A stretch of DNA of 64,000 bases. It comes from Acinetobacter bereziniae LMG 1003 = CIP 70.12 (GTDB taxonomy: Bacteria; Pseudomonadota; Gammaproteobacteria; Pseudomonadales; Moraxellaceae). The stretch spans positions 790,975-854,974 of the forward strand of contig NZ_KB849755.1 of assembly GCF_000368925.1 (NCBI RefSeq), written 5' to 3'. This document shows, piece by piece, positions 1 to 9,169 of the stretch; the first letter of the stretch is position 1, and every line of letters starts with the position of its first letter. Both the position numbers and the translations under genes were made by a program. A model generated the notes under the pieces. It made no database searches. It saw only the letters and a program-made list of their open reading frames with translations, and was not told the origin of the DNA.

Positions 1-2
1 TT

Positions 3-845
3 AGTGGTGGCTTAATCATGATTCTTGCACCCAGTATTGTGGCGCATTGTTGTCGAGCTGATGAACGCTTGAGTATCAATTTTATTGGTTTTAGTGGTAT
101 TGGGATTGGTGTACTTTCAGCCACCTTGTTTTTACCCTATCTAGATCAAATCAGTACCCAATCAGCTTGGATGATTTTGTTTGGGTTTTCAGCACTGATT
201 TGCCTAATAAATGCCTATCTTTTACACGGGTTTAAAGATTATTTACACCAAACAAGTACCCATAACAATTCTATCAGCTCGATGGATGGTATTTATCTGA
301 GTGTGTTAATCGTATATGCATGTAGTGCTTTTGCTTATGTGCCACACTCATTATTTTGGATTGATTATCTAAAAAACACTTTACACCTCAACCTCTACCT
401 GATTAATTTCAACTGGATTCTTTATGGTTCAGGCAGTGCTTTGGGGGCGATCAGTGCTTACTTATTGGCACGAAAATTTGGAAATTTTACTGCCTTAAAA
501 ATATTATATAGTATCTATGTCGTTGCAATTTTGGTCGCAGTCTTTTCTATTCATCCGATCTTTACTTATATTTCCTCATTTTTTACAGGGCTTCTCAATC
601 CAGCTGTGGTGTTCTTAACCTCCTATACGATTCTCAATCTTTATCATACAGCCTATAAAAATTTATGGAGTATCGCAACGCTAGGATTTGCCATTACTCA
701 ACTGATTGGTGGTTTATGTTTTAGCGCATTGCAACACTGGGGTGTTTCATATTATCAACAATTCATACTCGCTTCAGGGGTGCTGTTGATAGGTACACTA
801 CAATTTTTTATCTATACCCGAATGAAGTTTAAATCGCAGGCATAA
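3..845 (+). CDS. MFS transporter, C-terminal part (YbfB/YjiJ-like)
   Basis: The reading frame is open through the left edge, so only the C-terminal ~280 residues are present and the first ATG at 18 is internal. The product is very hydrophobic, with about eight membrane segments and a Gly-rich helix near the start (FIGFSGIGIGV). That helix and the overall pattern resemble the YbfB/YjiJ family of major facilitator transporters in the inner membrane. The substrate cannot be told. An 8-bp inverted repeat (861-868 with 886-893) follows the stop and may form a weak hairpin. Confidence 0.7.
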   Translation, partial: SGGLIMILAPSIVAHCCRADERLSINFIGFSGIGIGVLSATLFLPYLDQISTQSAWMILFGFSALICLINAYLLHGFKDYLHQTSTHNNSISSMDGIYLSVLIVYACSAFAYVPHSLFWIDYLKNTLHLNLYLINFNWILYGSGSALGAISAYLLARKFGNFTALKILYSIYVVAILVAVFSIHPIFTYISSFFTGLLNPAVVFLTSYTILNLYHTAYKNLWSIATLGFAITQLIGGLCFSALQHWGVSYYQQFILASGVLLIGTLQFFIYTRMKFKSQA

Positions 846-1003
846 AATACGATTTTTAGAAGGATGATGACTTAATATTGAACGTATCATCCTACGTTTA
901 GGCCATTCGCTGCGCATGCAGAACCAAATCTATTCATATTTTACCGTTTGGCATACAAATTGCTCATCTAAACCATTGATGAAAAATTCATGAAGGGTTT
1001 CAT

Positions 1004-2362
1004 ATGAGCACTGAAATTAACAAAATCAAACCTGAAGATGAAGTTTTAAGTTTAGGAAAAAACCTGACTTTTGGTCTACAACATGTACTCACCATGTATG
1101 GTGGTTTAATCGCTGCCCCATTGGTAGTAGGGACAGCCATTGGTTTAAATACAGCCGAAATTGCACTATTAATTACTGCCTCGATTCTTGTTGGTGGTTT
1201 AGCTACGTTGTTACAAACATTAGGAGTGAAATGGTTTGGTGCAAAACTGCCCATAGTACAGGGCACTTCATTTGCTGCCGTGGCAAGTATGATTGCAATT
1301 GGTACTACAGGCGGTAATATTCAAACAATTTTTGGTGCAGCCATTGTCAGTTCTATTTTTGGTTTGTTGATTGCTCCATTTTTCTCAAAAATTGTGCGTT
1401 TCTTTCCACCGATTGTCACAGGTTCCATCATTACAATTATCGGAATTTCACTGTTACCCGTTGCTATTCGTTGGATTATGGGAGGAAATCCCAAAGCACC
1501 CTCATGGGGTTCATTAGAAAATATTGGAATTGCAGCATTCACACTCACGATCCTACTTTTGGTCAGCCGTTTTGGTACAGCAACCATGGCACGTCTGGCA
1601 GTATTGATTGCGATTATCGTCGGTGCGATATTCACCATCTTTTTAGGCGTTGCCGACTTTTCTAAAGTCACTCAAGGTGAGCTGTTTGCTTTGCCACATT
1701 TGTTCGCCTTTGGTCTTCCTACTTTTGAAATGTCTGCTATCTTGACCATGTGTATTGTCAGTATTGTGATCCTGACTGAAACTACTGCCAGCCTATTGGC
1801 GATTGGTGAAATTGTAGATACAAAAATGGACAGTCCCCGTCTCGCAAATGGTTTAAGAGCCGATATGCTTTCTTCAGCGATTGCCCCCTTATTCGGTTCA
1901 TTTATGCAATGTGCTTTTGTACAAAATGTTGGCTTGGTCGCTATCTCAGGTGTGAAAAGTCGTTTTGTTGTTGCAACAGGTGGAGCAATTTTAGTGGTTT
2001 TGGGTTTATTGCCTATTTTTGGTCGTATTGTCGCAGCGATTCCGATGCCTGTTCTGGGTGGAGCGGGTATCGTTTTATTTGGTAGTGTTGCTGCAAGTGG
2101 GATTCGTACACTTTCTAAAGTCGATTATCAAATCCAGTCCAATTTAATCATTGTGGCAGTTTCAATTTGTGCGGGTTTAATTCCGTTGATTAGTCCAGAG
2201 TTTTTCAATGCATTCCCAAAAGTATTACAAACCCTATTTCACTCGGGGATTACCACGACCTGTATTACAGCAGTCATGCTGAATATCTTCTTTAATCATC
2301 TGTCCTTTGGTAAAAGCTCGGTGAAAGCTCCAGTTAAGACTGTACAAACAGTGACGCATTAA
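1004..2362 (+). CDS. NCS2-family nucleobase:cation symporter (purine/uracil permease)
   Basis: A 452-residue inner-membrane protein with about 12-14 hydrophobic segments. It starts with the family's typical N-terminal run GLQHVLTMYGG (residues ~26-36) and has the conserved QGTSFA segment (~86-91) and a GEIVDTKMDSPRLANGLRADM stretch in the middle. These place it in the nucleobase-ascorbate (NCS2, UraA/UacT/PbuX) family, which moves xanthine, uric acid or uracil with protons. Which base it carries is not clear. It is alone on its strand and is followed at once by a strong hairpin terminator, so it is likely monocistronic. Confidence 0.88.
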   Translation: MSTEINKIKPEDEVLSLGKNLTFGLQHVLTMYGGLIAAPLVVGTAIGLNTAEIALLITASILVGGLATLLQTLGVKWFGAKLPIVQGTSFAAVASMIAIGTTGGNIQTIFGAAIVSSIFGLLIAPFFSKIVRFFPPIVTGSIITIIGISLLPVAIRWIMGGNPKAPSWGSLENIGIAAFTLTILLLVSRFGTATMARLAVLIAIIVGAIFTIFLGVADFSKVTQGELFALPHLFAFGLPTFEMSAILTMCIVSIVILTETTASLLAIGEIVDTKMDSPRLANGLRADMLSSAIAPLFGSFMQCAFVQNVGLVAISGVKSRFVVATGGAILVVLGLLPIFGRIVAAIPMPVLGGAGIVLFGSVAASGIRTLSKVDYQIQSNLIIVAVSICAGLIPLISPEFFNAFPKVLQTLFHSGITTTCITAVMLNIFFNHLSFGKSSVKAPVKTVQTVTH

Positions 2363-2367
2363 TTTAT

Positions 2368-2400
2368 AAAAACAGAGCTTCTATTGAAGCTCTGTTTTTA
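2368..2400 (+). terminator. Rho-independent terminator after the NCS2 permease
   Basis: A perfect stem (aacagagcttc / gaagctctgtt) with a 4-nt loop is followed by a T run. It lies 6 nt after the permease stop. The A run on the other side lets it also serve the convergent hydrolase gene that ends at 2431. Confidence 0.9.
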
Positions 2401-2430
2401 TATCAATAACTACATTTAATCATTAAAAGA

Positions 2431-3657
2431 TTATTTTGTGATTGGCATATGCTTTTTAATAAAAGCAACCAATTCAGCGTTCTTTGCAACAATTGCTCCT
2501 GTATGATTTTGGTCATCTACCAGCAAGAACGTCACATCTGTACCCATATTTTTTAAGTCTTGCTGTAATTTTTCAGTCACTTGATAAGGTACTGCCATAT
2601 CTAATTTACCCTGAATAATCATCACAGGTGTATTAATTTTCTTGGTTGCAGGCTGATTGTCTACTAAGAATTTTTTTACTGTTGAATTTTCTTGGAAGTT
2701 ATCAATAAGCCCTGGATAATCTAGAACAGTTTTACCGCTATTCGTGTTCAAATATTCACGAATATCTGTAATAAATTTACCCTTCAAATCTTCGAGACAT
2801 GAACCATTTTCACCCGTTGTGCCCTCTGCCAATTCTACAATCAACTTAGAACGATCTTTGAATACTTCTCGGTAATTAAAACGAGGCTCATAAGCAGTGA
2901 TTCCTACAGTTGTATAAGCAGCATAAGCCAATAATTCTGCATAGACATCGATTGCTGTCTCGACTTTGCCAGCGAGAAGAAGGTTCCGAATTGCTTGTGG
3001 TGCAACGACAGAAATGATATAGCCTAAACTTGAAGCAGGTGCACCTGCTACTGCGCCTCTATAATTGGTATCACTATTAGAAAGTTCTGCTGTCCCTAAA
3101 GAAGCATGACCACCTTGAGACTGCCCCACGGACATCCATTGACCATTGATCTGACTACCATAATGATCTTTATAGGCTTTTACCGCATAAATCGCTGAAT
3201 TTGCTTCGCTCTTTAAATTCAAATATGGGTGCATACCCGGTGTTCCTAAGCCCTCATAGTCAGGTGCAACCACCACATAGCCTTCTTTTAATAAGCTTTG
3301 TGCCATATTTTTAAAACGTGGGTTAAAGCCATTCTTACTCGGCGCACAGCTATCACCTACACCTACCGTCCCATGTTCCCACACCACGACTTTCCAACCT
3401 TCCGCAGGTCTTGTTGTTTTAGGCACAAAAACCATGGCTGTGGCTTTTTTAGTTTCCCCTAAAACATTCGGCATATTATAGGTCATGACTTTGACTGAGG
3501 ATGCTTCACTCATACTGTCTAAATTATATGAACTTTCCGATACATAACTTTTATTACTATTCCAATTATCCCAGTTGTCATCATCATTACATGCGCTTAA
3601 AAATAAAGCTGAACCACAAGTAATAGCCAATAGTGTCCGTTTAAATAATACTTTCAT
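2431..3657 (-). CDS. Lipoprotein alpha/beta-hydrolase, secretory-lipase-like (paralogue 1)
   Basis: A 408-residue protein with a lipoprotein signal peptide (lipobox LSAC, Cys23) followed by an Asp/Asn-rich linker. It carries the nucleophile elbow GQSQGG near residue 180, a DYEGLGTPG stretch and a late NHTG that may hold the catalytic His, after a DMAVP segment that may hold the Asp. This matches the bacterial members of the secretory lipase (LIP) family, which hydrolyse esters or lipids. Related genes lie at 9170 and 11462; this one is the most divergent. GAGGA lies 8 nt before the ATG. The substrate is unknown. Confidence 0.82.
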   Translation of the reverse strand: MKVLFKRTLLAITCGSALFLSACNDDDNWDNWNSNKSYVSESSYNLDSMSEASSVKVMTYNMPNVLGETKKATAMVFVPKTTRPAEGWKVVVWEHGTVGVGDSCAPSKNGFNPRFKNMAQSLLKEGYVVVAPDYEGLGTPGMHPYLNLKSEANSAIYAVKAYKDHYGSQINGQWMSVGQSQGGHASLGTAELSNSDTNYRGAVAGAPASSLGYIISVVAPQAIRNLLLAGKVETAIDVYAELLAYAAYTTVGITAYEPRFNYREVFKDRSKLIVELAEGTTGENGSCLEDLKGKFITDIREYLNTNSGKTVLDYPGLIDNFQENSTVKKFLVDNQPATKKINTPVMIIQGKLDMAVPYQVTEKLQQDLKNMGTDVTFLLVDDQNHTGAIVAKNAELVAFIKKHMPITK

Positions 3658-3840
3658 TACCCATTCCTCAAATTTTTCTTTTTTGAACAGCTCCGTGTTC
3701 CCCTCTAATTAAACATAAAAAAAAGCATCTTGCTAGAATGCTTTTAACCAAAGAGTAAAATAATATAGAAATACAAATAATTAATTTTAATTTATGTGAT
3801 TTATCACACTTTAAATCAAACTCAATCAGCTTTAACCAAA

Positions 3841-4719
3841 TCAAATGAGTGCAATAAAAATGCCTGCAAAAATAATCAGTCCAACCCAACGATTGTGTCT
3901 AAATGCCCAGAAACATCTTTGTGGATCACGATCTTTGGTTTTACTCCACTGATAAATAAAGTCTCCTGAAACCAATAACAATGCAATCAGTCCTATTGGG
4001 ATCAGAATATTTTCCAAATACAGCGCTGCACCAATCAACACCACACTGCTCAACTGCAATAATGAAATAATTTCTATATCATAGCGACCAAACAGGATAG
4101 CTGTAGATTTCACCCCAATTTTTAAATCATATTCTCGATCTGTAATGGCATATTGCGTATCATAGGCTACGGTCCAAGCGAGATTGCCAAAATAAAGTAA
4201 CCAACATGTCCAGCCTAAAGGTTTGCCCATTGCAGTAAAAGACATGGGAATTCCCCATGAAAATGCCATTCCCAACACCACTTGGGGTAAATGGGTATAA
4301 CGCTTCATGAATGGATAAATAAATGCCAGAAGCAAACCTGCTAACGCACAATAAAATGTTGCAATCGGTAAAAAAAATAAAGTGCAGGCGCTTGCAGCCA
4401 CCAACCCGATAAAAACCCAAACTGCTTCTTTTGCCGAAATTACACCCGTTGCAAGAGGACGGTTTTTAGTGCGTTCAACGTGGGCATCGACTTTACGATC
4501 TGCAAAGTCATTGATTGCACAACCAGCCGCACGCATAAAAATTGTCCCTAAGACCATCGCAACCAAAGTAACAATATCCGGGATTCCTTCCGCAGCAATC
4601 CATAATGCCCACATGGTTGGCCAAAATACCAGCTCTGTTCCGATAGGTTTATCAAAACGACATAGATAATAATATGCTTCTAACCGTTGTTTCCATGTGG
4701 TTTGTTGCTCTATTGCCAT
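3841..4719 (-). CDS. ubiA: 4-hydroxybenzoate polyprenyltransferase UbiA
   Basis: UbiA joins the polyprenyl chain to 4-hydroxybenzoate at the inner membrane, the second committed step of ubiquinone synthesis. The 292-residue protein has about eight membrane helices and both Asp-rich prenyl-diphosphate/Mg2+ motifs: N70-D71-x2-D74-x3-D78, and D187TQYAITD194REYD198. Length is normal for the family. It lies 17 nt after ubiC on the same strand, so the two form an operon in pathway order. AAGGA precedes the ATG. The 180 nt between it and the hydrolase at 3657 holds no supported gene. Confidence 0.96.
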   Translation of the reverse strand: MAIEQQTTWKQRLEAYYYLCRFDKPIGTELVFWPTMWALWIAAEGIPDIVTLVAMVLGTIFMRAAGCAINDFADRKVDAHVERTKNRPLATGVISAKEAVWVFIGLVAASACTLFFLPIATFYCALAGLLLAFIYPFMKRYTHLPQVVLGMAFSWGIPMSFTAMGKPLGWTCWLLYFGNLAWTVAYDTQYAITDREYDLKIGVKSTAILFGRYDIEIISLLQLSSVVLIGAALYLENILIPIGLIALLLVSGDFIYQWSKTKDRDPQRCFWAFRHNRWVGLIIFAGIFIALI

Positions 4720-4736
4720 GACAGTCCTTCAGTACA

Positions 4737-5234
4737 CTATTTTGAAATATGCTGTTGTTGTAAAAATTGTTCAAAAGCAGGTAAAAAAGTTTCTTGAACT
4801 ATAAATTTACAACCATGCCAAGTATAACAACTTTGGCGTGTCCAACCTTCTGCTAATTTTAAAACACGTCTTTCACATAAAGGATTGGTTCTTTGGAACA
4901 AAAACTTTCCAATTGGTTTGGTTCGGATGTGTTTAAACAAACGTGCTTTGCTGTGAATACTTAAAATAGGAAAGATACTTTTTGCTTTAACCCAAGGTTG
5001 TGCATCACAACCATATAAATAGCTTTCTCGCACCCATGAGGTATGTTGGTGAGGCATTGACATCCATTGACTGTCTAACAATGTCATTCTTTGATAGTGC
5101 TCTTGGATAGGCTGGACTTTGAAAATACCACCTGCCGCATCTGTCAATTGCTGGGTCAGGGAACCTTGTGCAAACAACCATGTTTTTAATTCAGGAGGAA
5201 ATTTATGATCCCGTATTGCGCATGATTGTTTCAA
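4737..5234 (-). CDS. ubiC: Chorismate lyase UbiC
   Basis: UbiC splits chorismate into pyruvate and 4-hydroxybenzoate, which the next gene product prenylates. The 165 residues match UbiC in size. It keeps the WVRE segment carrying the substrate-binding Arg, the PIGKFLF stretch and the C-terminal VQETFLP segment carrying the conserved Glu. The start is a TTG with AGGGG six bases upstream; no ATG fits the frame near that point. The 277-nt gap upstream separates it from a gene on the other strand and must hold the ubiCA promoter. Confidence 0.92.
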   Translation of the reverse strand: MKQSCAIRDHKFPPELKTWLFAQGSLTQQLTDAAGGIFKVQPIQEHYQRMTLLDSQWMSMPHQHTSWVRESYLYGCDAQPWVKAKSIFPILSIHSKARLFKHIRTKPIGKFLFQRTNPLCERRVLKLAEGWTRQSCYTWHGCKFIVQETFLPAFEQFLQQQHISK

Positions 5235-5511
5235 TGTTCACCCCTTCCATTTTTTGGATGACTCAGTGTAACCGAAATTTTTAACTTTGTTTGAGCTGAT
5301 CTTTAAAATGTTCAGAATTAGTTGAAAAATCAATAAAAATTAAATCCACTCGAAAAGAACTTAATTTTCAATAAATCTCTTGATCAGTGATAAAGCATCA
5401 CAAACATTGGGCTTTTTTAGTACGACTTAACTATTTTCGTTTTGATTTATCTTGATTTCTGCTACATTTTATAAATTAAAATCAATTGTAATGATTTCAG
5501 GACAAGCATAA

Positions 5512-7044
5512 ATGAATATAAAAACTGCGCTAAAATTTAGCTTACTGTGTCTGCCTTCGACTTATAGCTTTGCACTCAACTTATCCAGTTCTCCAATCCA
5601 ACAAGTCACCCTATACCCAACATTGGCAAAAATCGAACGAACCATTCCTGTGCAAGCTGGGGAACAGTTGGTGAGCTTGAGTGGACTAGCTGCCAATTTC
5701 AATATCGACCAACTGCAATATCAAAGTAGTAATATCGAAGTGAATGCAGTTTCTCACACTGACAGTGCATTAGATAAGCCTGCTGGCAATGAGTCTTCAC
5801 AGTTACGCGACCATATCGACGCGATTAAAAAGAAAATTTCAGAACAAAATTCAATTATTCAAGCTGCTGAACTACAGAATAAATTCTTGGGCAATGTGAC
5901 CGAAGGTTCTGCACCCAAAGTCCGTAAGCAAGCTTATGAAGCGTTTATCGCCATTGATCAAGCCAAGATCGAAAAAGAAAAGCTTGAACAACGTTTAGAT
6001 GAGTTGGAACAAGATTTAAGCGCCATTGGTGACAGTGAGTTTAATCAAAGAACCCTTAAATTTTATGTCAATGCACCACAACGGGGTGAAATCAAAATCA
6101 GTTATATGGTGCCTTATGCACGTTGGCAACCGATTTATAAAGCTGAATTGGATACCCAGACGAAGCAAATTAAGCTCACACGTATGGCAATGATTGCTCA
6201 AAAAACAGGTGAAGACTGGAATAATGTGAAGCTGGCACTGTCTACGGCAACACCGCAAAACTATGTTCAACAAGTTCAACCACAACAATGGTGGGTAAAT
6301 TATTTTGAGCCAGAACCTGTTGTACGCCCTATTTATGCTATTGCTCCTGCACCAATGGCTGAAATGAGCTATGACCGAAAAGAAAAAAGTGTCAAAAAAG
6401 CGCCCCAGTTTCCACAATTCCAAGCAGCCGATCTAAACTTTAGTACTGAATTTCGATCAGAAACCAAAGCCTCAATTCCAAGTAGCCAACAGCAAATATT
6501 CTTACCTTTAAGCACAGAACAATATGCAGCAAAACTCTCAGTGTGGGCGATTCCTAAAAATAGTACCCAGGCAACGATTAATGCTGAGATTGCAAAATTG
6601 GATCAGAATTGGCCTTCAGGTACAGTGAAACTCTATCGTGACGGCGACTATATCGGACAAAGAGCTTGGAACAACAGTGTAGATGAAAACTTACAAATGA
6701 GTTTTGGAACCGATGATCAAATCCAAATCAAAGTCACTGATTTGTCCGACAAGAAAAACCCTGTCAAAGGGACACAGTCAGAAACTACACAGAAACAGCA
6801 ATATTCTGTGCAAAACTTACATAACTATCCAATTCAAGTGACTATTTTTGAATCTGAGCCACAAAGTCAAAATGGAAAACTGACCACTCACTCAACTTAT
6901 AGCATTCCCCCAACGGCGACCCAATGGAATGGACAACCGAATATCAACTTATGGCAAGTGGATTTAAATCCAAAGCAAAGTTATAAGTTGGACGTACAAC
7001 ACCAGTTTAAATATCCAAGTAAAGGTAGAACCTCTGGTTTTTAA
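5512..7044 (+). CDS. MuiA-like secreted protein (DUF4139 family)
   Basis: A 510-residue protein with a signal peptide (cleavage likely after YSFA, residue ~22). An N-terminal domain (PIQQVTLYPTLAKIERT) is followed by a helical, coiled-coil-prone segment at ~90-170 and a beta-rich C-terminal DUF4139-type domain containing the typical MVPYARWQPIYKAEL stretch. Proteins of this kind are called mucoidy inhibitor MuiA; the molecular role is not settled. It is expected in the periplasm or on the cell surface. It is monocistronic and ends at a shared terminator facing rnk. Confidence 0.8.
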   Translation: MNIKTALKFSLLCLPSTYSFALNLSSSPIQQVTLYPTLAKIERTIPVQAGEQLVSLSGLAANFNIDQLQYQSSNIEVNAVSHTDSALDKPAGNESSQLRDHIDAIKKKISEQNSIIQAAELQNKFLGNVTEGSAPKVRKQAYEAFIAIDQAKIEKEKLEQRLDELEQDLSAIGDSEFNQRTLKFYVNAPQRGEIKISYMVPYARWQPIYKAELDTQTKQIKLTRMAMIAQKTGEDWNNVKLALSTATPQNYVQQVQPQQWWVNYFEPEPVVRPIYAIAPAPMAEMSYDRKEKSVKKAPQFPQFQAADLNFSTEFRSETKASIPSSQQQIFLPLSTEQYAAKLSVWAIPKNSTQATINAEIAKLDQNWPSGTVKLYRDGDYIGQRAWNNSVDENLQMSFGTDDQIQIKVTDLSDKKNPVKGTQSETTQKQQYSVQNLHNYPIQVTIFESEPQSQNGKLTTHSTYSIPPTATQWNGQPNINLWQVDLNPKQSYKLDVQHQFKYPSKGRTSGF

Positions 7045-7068
7045 TATTCTCTTCTCCACCATAAATAA

Positions 7069-7096
7069 TGAAGCCCAGTCATCACTGGGCTTTGAT
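7069..7096 (+). terminator. Bidirectional terminator between muiA-like gene and rnk
   Basis: The 8-bp stem agcccagt/actgggct (7072-7079, 7084-7091) has a 4-nt loop and T-rich flanks on both strands. It sits between two convergent genes. Confidence 0.8.
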
Positions 7097-7121
7097 TTGC
7101 AACATGCTCATCCGGCATAGA

Positions 7122-7526
7122 CTAAAGATAGTCACCCTCACGTTCAGGCTGATACAATACTTTTTCAATTTTAACTTTCATTAAGTGTCCATCAGGTTGC
7201 GGCCACTCGATTTCTTGCCCTTCAGCCAAACCTAAAATAGCGGCGCCAACAGGAGCAATGACATTGACCTGCCCTTTATCACCACGGAAATCATGTGGAT
7301 AAACCAGTGTAATTTCAGTTGCTTCAGTTGATGGTGCAATCGTGATCAGCACCTTTGCATTCATGGTCACAACATTTGCTGGAATGGCATCAGGTGCAAC
7401 CACTTCTGCACGTGCCAATTCTTCTTCTAAATGCTGCATGGTGATCGTCAACTTTGACTGATGTTCTAACATCGTTTCCAAACGATGCAAATCCTGTTCT
7501 GAAATAATAATATTGGGTTTAGTCAT
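7122..7526 (-). CDS. rnk: Nucleoside diphosphate kinase regulator Rnk (GreA/GreB-like)
   Basis: A 134-residue protein with a short N-terminal helix pair (IIISEQDLHRLETML) and a C-terminal GreA/GreB-type FKBP-like domain. It contains the highly conserved IAPVGAAILGL segment and ends YQPEREGDYL, as Rnk proteins do. Rnk binds RNA polymerase near the secondary channel and affects nucleoside diphosphate kinase levels. AGGAATT precedes the ATG. The N-terminal coiled coil is too short for transcript-cleavage activity like that of GreA. Confidence 0.88.
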   Translation of the reverse strand: MTKPNIIISEQDLHRLETMLEHQSKLTITMQHLEEELARAEVVAPDAIPANVVTMNAKVLITIAPSTEATEITLVYPHDFRGDKGQVNVIAPVGAAILGLAEGQEIEWPQPDGHLMKVKIEKVLYQPEREGDYL

Positions 7527-7713
7527 GTACCGAATTCCTTTGCACTATTGCATTACCACAAGCGTATTGATAAAGCCGATCTTACAGTTATACATCAATT
7601 CGCTTGCCAACTAAATTGACAAAGCAAGATATAAACTGAAATCCATAGCTTTTCATCACCGATTTCTTTTATAACAGATATTTAGTCGTATATTACCGCT
7701 TTTTATTCAACCA

Positions 7714-7744
7714 TAAAAAAAGCCTCCTTGAGAGGAGGCTTTCT
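7714..7744 (-). terminator. Rho-independent terminator after glyA
   Basis: Stem agcctcc/ggaggct (7721-7727, 7734-7740). On the minus strand it is followed by a run of T (the A run 7715-7720 on +). It lies 12 nt beyond the glyA stop. Confidence 0.88.
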
Positions 7745-7755
7745 CAAGTCAATGC

Positions 7756-9009
7756 TTATTTTGCATAAACTGGGAATTTAGCACATACCGCTTCAACTTT
7801 AGCTTGTACTGCTTTGATTACCGCTTCATCACCTTTAGCGTCTAGGATATCAGCAATCCAACCTGCCAAATCACGCACTTCCGCTTCACCAAAACCACGA
7901 GTGGTTACAGCAGGTGTACCGATACGGATACCTGAAGTAACAAATGGAGAACGTGGATCATTTGGTACAGCATTTTTATTCACTGTAATATGCGCTGCGC
8001 CTAACCATGCGTCAGCATCTTTACCTGTCACATCTTGTTTAATCAACGATAACAAGAATAAATGGTTTTCTGTACCACCAGAAACAACATCATAACCACG
8101 TGAAATCAACACTTCAGCCATCGCTTTAGCATTAACAACCACTTGTTTTTGATATTCTTTATATTCAGGTGTCATTGCTTCTTTAAAGCAAATTGCTTTT
8201 GCCGCAACAGCATGAACCAAAGGACCACCTTGGTTACCTGGGAATACAGCTGATTGAAGTTTTTTCTCAATCTCTTCATTTGCTTTAGCAAGGATCAAAC
8301 CAGAACGTGGACCACGTAAAGTTTTATGCGTAGTCGTCGTTGTTACATCCGCAATTTGTACTGGGCTTGGATATACACCAGCAGCCACTAAACCAGCAAC
8401 GTGCGCCATATCAACAAATAAATATGCACCAACTTTATCCGCGATATCACGGAAACGTTGCCAATCAACAATTTGGCTATACGCAGAGAAACCAGCAACG
8501 ATCATACGAGGCTTGTGTTCTACAGCCAAACGTTCAACTTCTTCGTAGTCAATTTCACCAGTTTCAGGGTTTAAACCATATTGCACTGCATTATAAGTTT
8601 TACCTGAAAAGCTTACTTTTGCACCGTGGGTCAAGTGACCGCCATGCGCTAAGCTCATTCCTAAAACAGTATCGCCTGGGTTTAAAAGTGCAAGATAGAC
8701 TGCTGAGTTTGCTTGAGAACCCGCATGAGGTTGTACGTTAGCGTAGTCAGCACCAAATAATGCTTTAGCACGATCGATCGCCAATTGTTCGATCACGTCT
8801 ACATATTCACAACCGCCATAATAGCGTTTACCAGGATAACCTTCGGCATATTTGTTAGTGAGTTTTGATCCTTGTGCTTCCATTACTGCAGGTGAGCAAT
8901 AGTTTTCAGATGCAATTAACTCAATGTGTGCTTCTTGACGGGCATCTTCTTGAGAAATTGCTTGAGCGATTTCTGGATCAAATTCAGAAATAGAGATATT
9001 GGCGAACAT
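7756..9009 (-). CDS. glyA: Serine hydroxymethyltransferase
   Basis: GlyA is a cytosolic PLP enzyme that converts serine and tetrahydrofolate into glycine and methylene-tetrahydrofolate, the main source of one-carbon units. The 417-residue protein is full length. It shows the N-terminal ELIASENYCSPAVMEAQGS block, the YYGGCEYVD block and the PLP-lysine motif TTTTHKTLRGPRSG. AGGAC lies 8 nt before the ATG. It is transcribed alone and ends in a strong terminator. Confidence 0.98.
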   Translation of the reverse strand: MFANISISEFDPEIAQAISQEDARQEAHIELIASENYCSPAVMEAQGSKLTNKYAEGYPGKRYYGGCEYVDVIEQLAIDRAKALFGADYANVQPHAGSQANSAVYLALLNPGDTVLGMSLAHGGHLTHGAKVSFSGKTYNAVQYGLNPETGEIDYEEVERLAVEHKPRMIVAGFSAYSQIVDWQRFRDIADKVGAYLFVDMAHVAGLVAAGVYPSPVQIADVTTTTTHKTLRGPRSGLILAKANEEIEKKLQSAVFPGNQGGPLVHAVAAKAICFKEAMTPEYKEYQKQVVVNAKAMAEVLISRGYDVVSGGTENHLFLLSLIKQDVTGKDADAWLGAAHITVNKNAVPNDPRSPFVTSGIRIGTPAVTTRGFGEAEVRDLAGWIADILDAKGDEAVIKAVQAKVEAVCAKFPVYAK

Positions 9010-9112
9010 TAGCGAGGTCCTATGAATTAGGGCTTTTAAGCCGTGCTAAGATTGCGCGTATTGTAGCATGAAGTTTGTAATTAAACAGAATGAAGTTTGC
9101 TCTGTTTTAAAT

Positions 9113-9149
9113 AAAAATAGCTAATGTATCGTACATTAGCTATTTTTTT
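9113..9149 (-). terminator. Strong bidirectional hairpin terminator
   Basis: A perfect stem (aaaatagctaatgta / tacattagctatttt) with a 3-nt loop is flanked by A and T runs on both sides. It lies 21 nt beyond the stop of the hydrolase at 9170, so it ends that gene's transcript. Confidence 0.88.
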
Positions 9150-9169
9150 GATAATGGCAGTTTAAAGCG

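Noticed and set aside
3668..3889. 73-codon minus-strand frame after ubiA
   Set aside because: Overlaps the ubiA end in another frame, no ribosome site, composition not protein-like.
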